From Oscillospiraceae bacterium (GTDB lineage: Bacteria; Bacillota; Clostridia; Oscillospirales; CAG-272): DNA of 64,000 nucleotides. The stretch spans positions 21,944-85,943 of the forward strand of contig SVTL01000010.1 in assembly GCA_015063795.1 (NCBI GenBank). Direction: 5' to 3'. The position numbers were made by a program, and so were the translations under genes. The notes below the pieces were generated by a model that did no database searches, had not been told where the DNA came from, and saw only the letters and a program-made list of their open reading frames with translations. This document shows positions 26,391-35,423 of the stretch, in pieces (positions within the stretch are counted from its first letter, which is position 1; every line of letters begins with the position of its first letter).

Positions 26391-29300
26391 ATGTATTATA
26401 AAAAGAATGCGTCCAAAACGCTGTCCGACGAGCTCTTCCGCAACCCCACCTGCGAGTACCGCGGAACGCCCTTCTGGGCATGGAATGCGGAGCTGACCAA
26501 GGAGCGGCTGTCCAAGCAGATCGCCGACTTCAAGGACATGGGCTTTGGCGGCTACCATATGCACGTGCGGACGGGAATGGTCACCGAGTACCTGACCGAC
26601 GAATTTTTTGATTTTATCAGGCATTGCGTCGGAGAGGCCGAGAAGAAGGACATGCTGGCCTATCTGTACGACGAGGACCGCTGGCCGTCGGGAAGCGCGG
26701 GCGGCCGCGTGACAAAGAACAATCCACGTCTCCGCCAGCGATACCTGATGATGACCTCCGCCGACCGCAGCGATGACCTGCCGAAGGAGGAGGCGGTTGA
26801 AAAGGGAACCCCCTTCTTCCTCGGCGCTTTTCGCATTCATCTGAACGGCAAGGGCGAAATGACCGCCTTTGAAAAGGTGGATCGGCAGGAAAGGGAAGGG
26901 GACATCCGCTTCTTCTTCTGCATGGTCCGCGAGGCCAACGATCCCTGGTTCAACTACTCCTGCTACATCGACACGCTGAGCAAGCCCGCGGTGGACGAAT
27001 TCATCAAGGTCACCTACGATGCCTTCTACCGCGAGGTGGGCGATCAGTTCGGTAAGCGGATCCCCTCCATCTTCACCGATGAGCCGCGACTGGTCAAGAG
27101 CATCCCTCTGCCCTCCGCTCATAATAAGAGCGATGCGCTGCTGGCCTTCACCCATGATTTTGGCGAGAGCTTTGAAAAGACGTTCGGCTTCAGCCTGCTC
27201 GAGAAGCTGCCGTATCTCTTTTTCGAGGGGGAGAACGGCTCTCATATCCGCACCCGCTATTGCTATTACGACCATCTCACCGAGCGCTTTGCTTCCTCGT
27301 TTATGGACAACGTTTCGGAGTGGTCGGCTTCGCACGGCATCCTGCAGACCGGCCACATGATGAGCGAGGGCGATCTGCAGCAGCAGGCGGAGGAGGTGGG
27401 CGAGACCATGCGCTCCTACCGCCGCATGGGCATGCCCGGCATCGATATGCTGGTGGCGCGCCGCGAATTCAACACGGCCAAGCAGTGTCAGTCGGCTCTG
27501 CACCAGTACGGACGCGAGGCGATGATGAGCGAGCTGTACGGCGTCACCAACTGGGACTACGACTTCCGCTGCCACAAATTCCAGGGCGACTGGCAGGCCT
27601 GCATGGGCGTCAACGTCCGCGTGCCCCATCTGGCGTGGCTGTCCATGCACGGCGAGGCCAAGCGCGACTACCCTGCTTCCATCAACTATCAGTCTCCTTG
27701 GTATAAGGAATACAAATACATCGAGGATCACTTCTCCCGCGTGAACACCGCCATGACGCGCGGCAAGCCGATCGTGAAGGTGGGTGTGATCCATCCCATC
27801 GAGAGCTATTGGCTGCTCTGCGGCTCCATGGCCGAGACCAAGGACAAGCGCAACGAGCTGGAATCGCTGTTTGCTTCGGTGATCAACTGGCTGTTAGAAA
27901 GCTCTCTCGACTTCCATTTCATCTCCGAATCGCTCCTGCCCGAGCTTCACCGCGAGAGCGACAGCGGCTTTGCCGTCGGCGAAATGGCTTACGATGCGGT
28001 GGTCGTCCCCTGCCTGACCACCCTGCGCTCCACCACGCTGAAGGCGCTGGAGGAGTTCAAGGCCAAGGGTGGCAAGGTTATTTTCATGGGCGAGTGCCCT
28101 GCGTATGTGGATGCGCTGGAAAGCGATGCCGTCAAGGCGCTTTATGAGGCCTCTTCCGTCATTCCCGCCAGCCGTCCGCGGCTTGTGAAGGAGCTGGAAA
28201 GCGTTCGCACCGTTTCGCTCAGCGTAGAGGGCGGCGGTCTCACCGATGATCTGTGCTATTCTCTGCGCGAGGACAACGGCGAAAAGTGGATGTTCATCGC
28301 CCAGCTGAAGCAGCCCTTCCTCTTTGATGCGGTCACAAGCCGTCCGCTGGTGGTCGAGATCGACGGCATGTATGATGTTAAGTACTACGACACGCTGAAC
28401 GGAGAGATCACCGACGCCGAGTATGAGTGTGTGGACGGCAAGACTCGTGTCTTCCGAAAGCTTTATGTCAACGACAGCCTGCTTTTCCGCTTCATTCCCA
28501 CCGATATGCCCAAGGCGCGCATCCGCAGCACGGCGAAGAAAACGGTCTGGCAGACCGACATCCGCACTCGCGTGCCCTACCGCCGCCACGAAAAGAATGT
28601 GGTGCTTCTCGACATGGCGCAGTACAGCTTCGACGGCTCTCCCTTCTCTCAGCGGGAGGAGATCCTGCGCATTGACAACGCCATCCGTGACTCGCTCGGT
28701 CTCGACCGACGCAAGAAAGCGGTGGTTCAGCCCTATCTGATCACCCATGTGCCTGAGGATCACACCGTCACCCTGCGCTTTACCGTGGAAAGCACCATCG
28801 ACGTGGACGGCGTTGAGCTGGCGCTGGAGCGTGCGCCCTCCTGCAAGATCACCTGCAACGGACAGGCGGTGGACAACACGCCCATCGGCTGGTATGTGGA
28901 CGAGGATATCCACCGTGTTTCTCTGCCCGCTCTTGGCAAGGGAACGAACATCATCGATGTCACCTTCCCCTTCGGTCAGCGGACCGACATCGAGGCGATG
29001 TACCTGCTGGGCGACTTCGGCGTGCGTGTGTACGGTGCTCACCCCGTCCTTGTTCCCGATGAAACCACCATCGGCTTCGGCTCGGTGGTGGGGCAGGGCA
29101 TGCCCTTCTATGCGGGCAATCTGGACTATTTCACCGAGATCGATCTGCCCGAGGACGGAGAGCTGGTCTGCGAAACCACCATGTACCGCGGCGCGTTGGT
29201 CCGCGTGACGCTGGATGACGGCGAGAGCGAATGCAGCGTCTTCCCGCCCTACAAGGTCAGCTTCAAGGATGTGAAGAAGGGCAGACACAAGCTCACCTAC

Positions 29301-29477
29301 ACCGTCTACGGCCAGCGCTACAACACCTTTGCGGGCCTGCACAACCTCCGCGCCTTCTTCCGCAACGCTTACGTCGATCCCAACTACTGGAGAAGCACGG
29401 GCGATTTGTGGACATACGAATACCTCTTCCGCGATTTCGGCATCATGAAAACGCCCGAGATGTATCTGCTCAAATAA
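26391..29477 (+). CDS. GH106-like (alpha-L-rhamnosidase-type) glycoside hydrolase, paralog 2
   Basis: 1028 residues, no signal peptide, colinear with paralog 1 from the first residue (both begin MYYKKN and share LSDELFRNPTCEYRGTPFW). Motifs SIFTDEPRLVKS, GVTNWDYDFR and the C-terminal FRDFGIMKTPEMYLLK are retained, so both copies look functional. Differences are spread evenly rather than clustered, consistent with an old duplication and possibly different linkage preference. AAAGGATGA lies upstream of the ATG. Its promoter carries element B; element C lies further upstream. Confidence 0.7.
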   Translation: MYYKKNASKTLSDELFRNPTCEYRGTPFWAWNAELTKERLSKQIADFKDMGFGGYHMHVRTGMVTEYLTDEFFDFIRHCVGEAEKKDMLAYLYDEDRWPSGSAGGRVTKNNPRLRQRYLMMTSADRSDDLPKEEAVEKGTPFFLGAFRIHLNGKGEMTAFEKVDRQEREGDIRFFFCMVREANDPWFNYSCYIDTLSKPAVDEFIKVTYDAFYREVGDQFGKRIPSIFTDEPRLVKSIPLPSAHNKSDALLAFTHDFGESFEKTFGFSLLEKLPYLFFEGENGSHIRTRYCYYDHLTERFASSFMDNVSEWSASHGILQTGHMMSEGDLQQQAEEVGETMRSYRRMGMPGIDMLVARREFNTAKQCQSALHQYGREAMMSELYGVTNWDYDFRCHKFQGDWQACMGVNVRVPHLAWLSMHGEAKRDYPASINYQSPWYKEYKYIEDHFSRVNTAMTRGKPIVKVGVIHPIESYWLLCGSMAETKDKRNELESLFASVINWLLESSLDFHFISESLLPELHRESDSGFAVGEMAYDAVVVPCLTTLRSTTLKALEEFKAKGGKVIFMGECPAYVDALESDAVKALYEASSVIPASRPRLVKELESVRTVSLSVEGGGLTDDLCYSLREDNGEKWMFIAQLKQPFLFDAVTSRPLVVEIDGMYDVKYYDTLNGEITDAEYECVDGKTRVFRKLYVNDSLLFRFIPTDMPKARIRSTAKKTVWQTDIRTRVPYRRHEKNVVLLDMAQYSFDGSPFSQREEILRIDNAIRDSLGLDRRKKAVVQPYLITHVPEDHTVTLRFTVESTIDVDGVELALERAPSCKITCNGQAVDNTPIGWYVDEDIHRVSLPALGKGTNIIDVTFPFGQRTDIEAMYLLGDFGVRVYGAHPVLVPDETTIGFGSVVGQGMPFYAGNLDYFTEIDLPEDGELVCETTMYRGALVRVTLDDGESECSVFPPYKVSFKDVKKGRHKLTYTVYGQRYNTFAGLHNLRAFFRNAYVDPNYWRSTGDLWTYEYLFRDFGIMKTPEMYLLK

Positions 29478-29495
29478 GAATACCGACAATGAGAG

Positions 29496-29521
29496 AAAAC
29501 CGCCTGAAGAGGCGGTTTTTT
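29496..29521 (+). terminator. Terminator of GH106-like gene 2
   Basis: AAAACCGCCT-GAAG-AGGCGGTTTT hairpin plus T-tract, 18 bp after the stop codon. Confidence 0.9.
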
Positions 29522-29564
29522 CATTAAAAAAGGATATAACACAAACAGCATTCTCCCTCTCGGT

Positions 29565-29572
29565 CATACAAT
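29565..29572 (+). promoter_or_regulatory. Sigma-E-like -10 element before spoIVA
   Basis: CATACAAT matches the sigma-E -10 consensus exactly and spoIVA is a sigma-E gene in Bacillus. No good -35 (GNATATT-like) is found 14 bp upstream, so the call is tentative. Confidence 0.4.
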
Positions 29573-29625
29573 TGCCGTCTGCCGCATACACATGGAGCAG
29601 AAACAGACAAACGGGAGGAAGAACA

Positions 29626-31104
29626 ATGGAACACGATACCATATACAAGGACATTGCCGAGCGGACGGGCGGCGATATTTACATCGGTGTGGTCGGTCCC
29701 GTGCGGACGGGAAAGAGTACGTTCATCAAGCGCTTCACCGAAACGCTGGTGCTGCCCAACATCATCGGCGAGGCCGACCGTGCCCGCGCCAAGGACGAGA
29801 TGCCCCAAAGCGGCGGCGGTAAGACCGTGATGACCACCGAGCCCAAGTTTGTGCCCGAAAAGGCGGTGAATGTGTCTTTGGAGGGCAATGCCGAGATGCG
29901 GGTGCGGATGATCGACTGCGTGGGGTACATTGTGCCCGAAGCGCTCGGCCTTTCGGAGGAGGGGCAGGATCGGATGGTGAGGACGCCCTGGTCGGATAAG
30001 CCTCTGCCCTTTGGGGAGGCGGCTGAGATCGGGACAAAGAAGGTGATCGACGAGCATTCCACCATCGCCTTTGCGGTCACCACCGACGGCTCCATCGGTG
30101 AGATCGGGCGGGATGCTTATGTCAAGGCGGAGGAGGCGGTGATCGCCGATCTGAAGAAAACGGGCAAGCCCTTTGCGCTGATTCTTAACTCCGCCCATCC
30201 CGAAAAGCAGGAAAGCATTGATCTGGCCATGTCTCTGGAGAAAAAGTACGCCGTTCCCACCGCTCTTGTCAACTGCCTGCAGCTGGACGGCGAGGACATC
30301 CGTCACCTTTTGGAGATGATCCTGCTGGAGTTTCCCATCCGCGAGATCGAGGTGGAGCTGCCCGGATGGCTTGAGGCGTTGGAGGACAGCCATCCGCTGA
30401 AGGCGGCGGTCAGCGAGGCAGTGTTTGCCTGCGCGGACACGGTGAAAACGGCAGGTGATCTCTCCTATCGCTTCGAGCAGCTGACCGAATCGGAGGAGAT
30501 CGAATCGGCGCGCGTGGTGCAGATCGACCTGGGCAAGGGGACTGCCAAGCTGTCTGTTGCGCTGGAGCCCACGCTGTTCTATCGCACGCTGAGCGAGATG
30601 ACGGGCATGGCCATCGGGGGCGAGGAGGAGCTGTTCCGCCTGATCCGCGAGCTTTCGGTGGTGAAGGGGAAATATGACCGTATCAGCCGCGCGCTGGCCG
30701 ATGCGGAGGAGACCGGTTATGGCATCGTGACGCCCGAGGTGGAGGATCTGCGACTGGAGGAGCCGGAAATTGTCAAGCAAAGCGGCGGCTATGGCGTGAA
30801 GCTCCGCGCCTCGGCGCCCTCCCTGCACATGATCAAGGCCCAGATCCAGACCGAGCTGAGCCCCATGGTGGGCAGCGAACAGCAGTCGGAGGAGCTTGTG
30901 AAGTACCTGCTCAAGGAATTTGAGACCGATCCGAAGAAGATCTGGGAATCGAATATGTTCGGCAAAACGCTGTATGAGCTGGTCAACGAGGGGCTGAACA
31001 CCAAGCTTTCCCATATGCCGGCCGATGCGAGAGCCAAGCTGGGCGATACGCTTCAGCGCCTCATCAACGAGGGAAGCGGCGGACTGATCTGCATCATTTT
31101 ATAA
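29626..31104 (+). CDS. spoIVA: Stage IV sporulation protein A (spore coat basement ATPase)
   Basis: 492 residues, exactly the length of Bacillus SpoIVA. It hydrolyses ATP to polymerise on the forespore surface, forming the base on which the coat is built. A Walker A motif, GPVRTGKS, sits at residues 24-31, and the C-terminus ends in the short hydrophobic GGLICIIL. The start (MEHDTIYKDI) has GGGAGGAAG upstream; an 18-codon upstream extension is rejected. Monocistronic, ending at the hairpin 31115-31145. Confidence 0.97.
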   Translation: MEHDTIYKDIAERTGGDIYIGVVGPVRTGKSTFIKRFTETLVLPNIIGEADRARAKDEMPQSGGGKTVMTTEPKFVPEKAVNVSLEGNAEMRVRMIDCVGYIVPEALGLSEEGQDRMVRTPWSDKPLPFGEAAEIGTKKVIDEHSTIAFAVTTDGSIGEIGRDAYVKAEEAVIADLKKTGKPFALILNSAHPEKQESIDLAMSLEKKYAVPTALVNCLQLDGEDIRHLLEMILLEFPIREIEVELPGWLEALEDSHPLKAAVSEAVFACADTVKTAGDLSYRFEQLTESEEIESARVVQIDLGKGTAKLSVALEPTLFYRTLSEMTGMAIGGEEELFRLIRELSVVKGKYDRISRALADAEETGYGIVTPEVEDLRLEEPEIVKQSGGYGVKLRASAPSLHMIKAQIQTELSPMVGSEQQSEELVKYLLKEFETDPKKIWESNMFGKTLYELVNEGLNTKLSHMPADARAKLGDTLQRLINEGSGGLICIIL

Positions 31105-31114
31105 GGTAAAAAAC

Positions 31115-31145
31115 AACCTCCCGTCGCAAAAAGGCGGGAGGTTCT
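31115..31145 (-). terminator. Bidirectional terminator between spoIVA and the DUF4177 gene
   Basis: AACCTCCCG pairs with CGGGAGGTT. The T-tract is better on the minus strand (TTGTTTTTT). Confidence 0.75.
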
Positions 31146-31156
31146 TCGTATGGTTC

Positions 31157-31318
31157 TTATTTGGTTCGCTCGTAGGTCACAACGATCGTATCCTTGACGG
31201 TCCAATGGAGGGCTTCGTTGGAGGTGACGGCCACAACGCGCCAGCCTTCCTTGGCCAGAGCATTCATCGCCTGCTCCGCATCCTTAACGCGATGAACCTC
31301 CACCTTGTATTCGTACAT
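31157..31318 (-). CDS. Small DUF4177-like protein
   Basis: 53 residues beginning MYEYKVEVHRV, with GGAAGGATATTG before the ATG. The pattern of a short strand, then a helix containing NALAKEGWRVVAVTSN, then a strand ending TIVVTYER is that of DUF4177 proteins, small alpha/beta proteins of unknown function. It begins 30 bp after glnS on the same strand and is likely the last gene of that transcript. Easy to miss because of its length, but the ribosome binding site and the terminator right behind it support a real gene. Confidence 0.75.
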   Translation of the reverse strand: MYEYKVEVHRVKDAEQAMNALAKEGWRVVAVTSNEALHWTVKDTIVVTYERTK

Positions 31319-31348
31319 GGCAATATCCTTCCGATTGTCAGCAAACGC

Positions 31349-33016
31349 TTACTTCTTGGCAGGGAAGCTGTCCTTCAGCGACACGATGCGGTTGAAGGTG
31401 TTCTCATACTTGGTGTCCTTGGCGAAGTAGCCGGTGCGGACGAACTGGAACTTGTCGCCGCCCTTGGCTTCAGTCAAAGCCTTTTCCATCTTACAGCCGG
31501 TCAGCTTCTGCACCGAATCGGCGTTGTAGTAGTCGTTGTAGGAGGTGTTTTCCTCCATGTCGCCCATGTTTTCGAGGGTAAAGAGACGGTCATAGAGCAT
31601 CACGTTCACGTCCTGCGCCTCGGAGGCGGAGAGCCAGTGGATGGTGCCCTTCACCTTGCGTCCGTCGGTGGGATTGCCGTTGCCGGCTTCCAGATCGGCG
31701 GTGCACTTGATGCAGGTGATGTTGCCCTCTTCGTCCTTGACGATCTCCTGACACTTGATGATGTAAGCACCCATGAGACGCACCTCCCCCTCGGGCTTGA
31801 GGCGGAAGAACTTCGGAGGCGGCACCTCGGCGAAGTCGCTGCGGTCGATGTAGAGCTCACGGGTGAAGGGGAGCTTACGGGTGCCGGCGTTTTCGTCGTT
31901 GGGGTTGTTGGGCAGGTCGAAATATTCCACCTTGCCTTCGGGATAGTTGGTGATCTCCAGCTTGATGGGATCGAGAATGCAGATGCGGCGGGGAGCGACG
32001 GTGTTCAGCTCGTCGCGGATGCAGTGCTCAAGAAGCTCGATGTCCACGGTGCTGTATGCCTTGGCCACGCCGGCGCGCTTGACAAACTCAAAAATAGAGG
32101 AGGGAGTATAACCGCGGCGGCGGAGACCGGAGAGGGTGGGCAGACGGGGATCGTCCCAGCCGTCGGCCACGCCGGTTTCCACCAGCTCGCGCAGGTAGCG
32201 CTTGCTCATGACCGTGTAGGTCACGTTCAAACGGGCAAATTCATACTGATGAGGCTTGTTCTCAAAGCCGATGTTGTCCACCACCCAGTCGTAGAGCGGA
32301 CGGTGGTTCTCAAACTCGATGGAGCAGAGCGAATGGGTGATGCCCTCCAGCGCGTCCTGAATGGGATGCGCGTAGTCGTAGAGGGGATAGATGCACCACT
32401 TGTCGCCCTGGCGGTGGTGATGGGTGTGGAGAATGCGGTAGATGGCGGGGTCGCGCAGGTTGATGTTGGGGGAAGCCATGTCGATCTTGGCGCGGAGGGT
32501 ACGGGAGCCGTCAGGGAATTCGCCGTTCTTCATGCGCTCAAACAGATCCAGGTTTTCCTCCACGCTGCGGTCGCGGTAGGGGCTGTTTTTGCCGGGCTCG
32601 GTCAGCGTTCCGCGGTATTCGCGCATCTGCTCGGGGGACAGGTCGCAGACATAAGCCTTGCCCTCCTTGATCAGCTTGACGGCGTATTCATAGCACTTGT
32701 CGAAGTAGTCGGAGCCGTAGAAGATACCGCCCGTAGGCTGAGCCCCCAGCCAGCAGAGGTCCTCGTAGATCGACTTGACGTACTCATCGCCCTCCTTGGA
32801 GGGGTTGGTGTCGTCATAGCGCAGATTGAACAGACCGCCGTACTTTTTCGCAGTGGTGTAGTTGATCCAGATGGCCTTGGCGCTGCCGATGTGCAGGTAG
32901 CCGTTGGGCTCGGGGGGGAAGCGGGTGTGGATCGGACGGCTGAAGCCGTTTTCCAGATCCTTGTCAATGATATCGTGAATGAAATTGTTGTTGATCTCGC
33001 TCATAGTGTTGGCCAT
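31349..33016 (-). CDS. glnS: Glutaminyl-tRNA synthetase
   Basis: 555 residues, class I synthetase charging tRNA-Gln directly. The N-terminal signature RFPPEPNGYLHIGSAKAI is GlnRS-specific, although the usual HIGH reads HIGS here; the second signature is VMSKR. The C-terminal beta-barrel anticodon-binding part is full length. An ATG at 33004 (551 residues) is an alternative start; neither has ideal Shine-Dalgarno spacing. It follows gltX by 28 bp. Having both GlnRS and a GluRS raises the question whether the amidotransferase route is also present; no gatCAB genes are in this window. Confidence 0.95.
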   Translation of the reverse strand: MANTMSEINNNFIHDIIDKDLENGFSRPIHTRFPPEPNGYLHIGSAKAIWINYTTAKKYGGLFNLRYDDTNPSKEGDEYVKSIYEDLCWLGAQPTGGIFYGSDYFDKCYEYAVKLIKEGKAYVCDLSPEQMREYRGTLTEPGKNSPYRDRSVEENLDLFERMKNGEFPDGSRTLRAKIDMASPNINLRDPAIYRILHTHHHRQGDKWCIYPLYDYAHPIQDALEGITHSLCSIEFENHRPLYDWVVDNIGFENKPHQYEFARLNVTYTVMSKRYLRELVETGVADGWDDPRLPTLSGLRRRGYTPSSIFEFVKRAGVAKAYSTVDIELLEHCIRDELNTVAPRRICILDPIKLEITNYPEGKVEYFDLPNNPNDENAGTRKLPFTRELYIDRSDFAEVPPPKFFRLKPEGEVRLMGAYIIKCQEIVKDEEGNITCIKCTADLEAGNGNPTDGRKVKGTIHWLSASEAQDVNVMLYDRLFTLENMGDMEENTSYNDYYNADSVQKLTGCKMEKALTEAKGGDKFQFVRTGYFAKDTKYENTFNRIVSLKDSFPAKK

Positions 33017-33044
33017 GCCTTTCTATTTGGAGTTTTTTTGTGGA

Positions 33045-34685
33045 TCAGAGGGAAGCGGCGGCGTTTTCGATGCGCGCCAGAGCTCTGTCTCTGCCCATGA
33101 TGTGCATGATGTCGTGCATATCGGGGGAATTGGTGCGTCCGGTGAGGGCGATGCGGATGAACATGGAAATGTCGGCAACGCTGCCCTTGAACTGCTCGGG
33201 AGCCGCCTTATAGGCCTTCATGTCATCGGCGTATCCGAGGGAGGCGGCGATTTCCTTGACCTTGTTGAACCAGGCGTTGTTGTCGTCGTTTTCGTCGTAG
33301 GAGGCGGTGAAGGCGGCAAGCGCTTTTTTGATGTCTTCCTTATCGAAGTCGGGGAAGGAGAGTTCGGGGGCAAACAGCTCGTCATAGAAGAAAGAGACAT
33401 AGGGCTTCACGTCTGCCCACAGCGTCAGGTCCTTACGGGGCTTTTTGCCGCCGCGGCCGATGCTGAGGATCTTCTTGGCGTAGTCGGGATCGGCCTTGAG
33501 CAGCGAAGCAAAGGCGGGATCGTATTCCTCTGCCCATTCCACCGTGCCGTCAAACACCTCGTCGGCGGTCATGAAGGAGATGACGTTCTTGCTCACGTCG
33601 TTGAGCTTGTTGAAGTCGAACAGACAGCCGGAAGGGCTCATCTTCTTCACCGAGAAGGGGAAGTCCTCAAAGGAGGCGGCAGGGTTGGCGGCGTGCCATT
33701 CCTCGTAGTTGGAGTTGAGCAGCGTCATCACATATTCCACGATGCTCTTCTGCGGATAGCCCGCTTTTTTATAGAAGGTAAGGGAGGCCTCGTTGTCACG
33801 CTTGGACAGCTTCTTCTTCGAGCCGCCCTCCAGCTTCATCAGCTGGGAGATGTGCAGGTATTTGGGAAGCTTGAAGCCGAGAGCAGAAAACAGCTGAACG
33901 TGGAAGGGCAGGCTGGGAAGCCACTCCTCACCGCGAACAACGTGAGTGGTGCCCATCAGATGGTCGTCCACAGCGTGGGCGAAATGGTAGGTGGGGATGC
34001 CGTCGCTCTTTAAAAGAACATGGTCCTTGTCGTTTTCGGTGATTTCGATGGAGCCCTTGATCAGGTCGGTGAACTTGATCTTTCTCTCCACGCTTCCCTC
34101 AGAGCGGAAGCGGAGGACAAATTTTTCGCCGGCATTGATCTTTTCTTCGATGGCTTCATAGGAGGCGTCGCGCCAGATGGCCCACTTGCCGTAATAGCCG
34201 GGATCGACCTTCAGCGCCTCCTGCTCGGTTCGGATGGCACTCAGCTCTTCCTCGGTGCAGAAGCAGGGATAGGCCTTGCCCTCGCGGACCAGCTGCTTGG
34301 CAAAGGTCTGATAGATCTCCTTGCGCTCGCTCTGGCGGTAGGGACCGTATTCCCCCTTGGAGCCGTCAAGAGTCATGCCCTCGTCGAAGTGGATGTCGTA
34401 GTAGCTGTAGGTCTCGATCAGATCCTTTTCCGCGCCCGCGACCTCGCGCTTGGCATCGGTATCCTCCACGCGGAGGAAGAAGACACCGCCGCTCTGGTGG
34501 GCGAGACGCTCGCTGACTCGGGTGGGGAAGAGACTTCCGAAATGAACAAATCCGGTGGGGCTGGGAGCAAAACGGGTGACCTTGGCGCCCTCGGGCAGAT
34601 CACGCTTGGGAAACCGTGCCTCAACGTCGGCCGGCAGAGCCGTGACATCGGCGTAAAGAAGCTCGGCAAGTTTGTTGAAATCCAT
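33045..34685 (-). CDS. gltX: Glutamyl-tRNA synthetase
   Basis: 546 residues, the longer clostridial form. Class I signatures: RFAPSPTGFVHFGSLFPTRV (HFGS in the HIGH position) and KKLSKRD. It attaches glutamate to tRNA-Glu. The start at 34685 (MDFNKLAELL) is preceded by AGAAAGGA; ten upstream codons are open but carry no ribosome binding site. It sits 51 bp after the MBL hydrolase gene and 28 bp before glnS. Confidence 0.95.
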   Translation of the reverse strand: MDFNKLAELLYADVTALPADVEARFPKRDLPEGAKVTRFAPSPTGFVHFGSLFPTRVSERLAHQSGGVFFLRVEDTDAKREVAGAEKDLIETYSYYDIHFDEGMTLDGSKGEYGPYRQSERKEIYQTFAKQLVREGKAYPCFCTEEELSAIRTEQEALKVDPGYYGKWAIWRDASYEAIEEKINAGEKFVLRFRSEGSVERKIKFTDLIKGSIEITENDKDHVLLKSDGIPTYHFAHAVDDHLMGTTHVVRGEEWLPSLPFHVQLFSALGFKLPKYLHISQLMKLEGGSKKKLSKRDNEASLTFYKKAGYPQKSIVEYVMTLLNSNYEEWHAANPAASFEDFPFSVKKMSPSGCLFDFNKLNDVSKNVISFMTADEVFDGTVEWAEEYDPAFASLLKADPDYAKKILSIGRGGKKPRKDLTLWADVKPYVSFFYDELFAPELSFPDFDKEDIKKALAAFTASYDENDDNNAWFNKVKEIAASLGYADDMKAYKAAPEQFKGSVADISMFIRIALTGRTNSPDMHDIMHIMGRDRALARIENAAASL

Positions 34686-34736
34686 ATTGAAAACGTCCTT
34701 TCTGAATGTATACATAGCGGAAGGGTGGCACCCTTG

Positions 34737-35387
34737 TTACTGGATGAAGTGGGTGCCGTAGGGTTCATCCAGATATCTCAAAAAAATGTTGTTCTCCCGT
34801 TCGGCCTCAAGAGTGGTGGCCATGCCGTGACCGGGGAAGATGTCGGCATTGCCCGGGATCGAGCAGAGGGTTTTCAGCGACTTCATCAAAAGCGCCTGAT
34901 TGCCGCCGTAAAGGTCGGTGCGCCCCATGTCGTTTTCAAACAGCGTGTCGCCGCTGAAGATGGTGCTGCCGATGCGGTAGCAGACCGAGCCCATGGTGTG
35001 CCCGGGAGTATGCAGAACGCGGAGGATCTCGTTGCCGAAGGCGATACGCTCGCCGCCCTCCAGCAGATGCTCGGCAGGACGGAAGGTGCGGTTCTTTCCC
35101 GTAGCAGGCAGGGAATAGTTTTTTCTCGCATCGGTGAGAAAATCGGCGTCGTCGCGGTGAACATAAACCGGCATACCGGTCGCCTCGCGCAGCTCGTCCA
35201 GCGCCAGAATGTGGTCGAAATGACCGTGGGTGAGCAGGATGAAGGCAGCTTGGTAGCCCTCCAATTCCGCCAGAATGCGCGGAGCATCGGCGGCGGGATC
35301 GATGACGGCGGCCAGCTTTTGCTCTTTGTTTTTCAGAATATAGCAGTTGGTCATCAGATTGCCCAAAACCAGTCTGGTCAGATTCAT
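34737..35387 (-). CDS. MBL-fold metallo-hydrolase (glyoxalase II-like)
   Basis: 216 residues with the metallo-beta-lactamase zinc motif THGHFDH (about 53-59), the later HTPGHTMGS, FSGDTLF and PGHG metal ligands in the right order. This group cleaves thioesters such as hydroxyacylglutathione-type substrates; in organisms without glutathione the substrate is uncertain. GGAGGG lies 5-8 bp before the ATG. Part of the minus-strand run from secA to glnS. Confidence 0.9.
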   Translation of the reverse strand: MNLTRLVLGNLMTNCYILKNKEQKLAAVIDPAADAPRILAELEGYQAAFILLTHGHFDHILALDELREATGMPVYVHRDDADFLTDARKNYSLPATGKNRTFRPAEHLLEGGERIAFGNEILRVLHTPGHTMGSVCYRIGSTIFSGDTLFENDMGRTDLYGGNQALLMKSLKTLCSIPGNADIFPGHGMATTLEAERENNIFLRYLDEPYGTHFIQ

Positions 35388-35423
35388 GTGTTCCCTCCTT
35401 TTAACTCAGGATGGCGATGGCTT

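Noticed and set aside
29544..29572. Complete sigma-E promoter for spoIVA
   Set aside because: Only the -10 (CATACAAT) fits; the 7 bases 14 bp upstream are AACAGCA, not GNATATT-like. Listed as a half element only.
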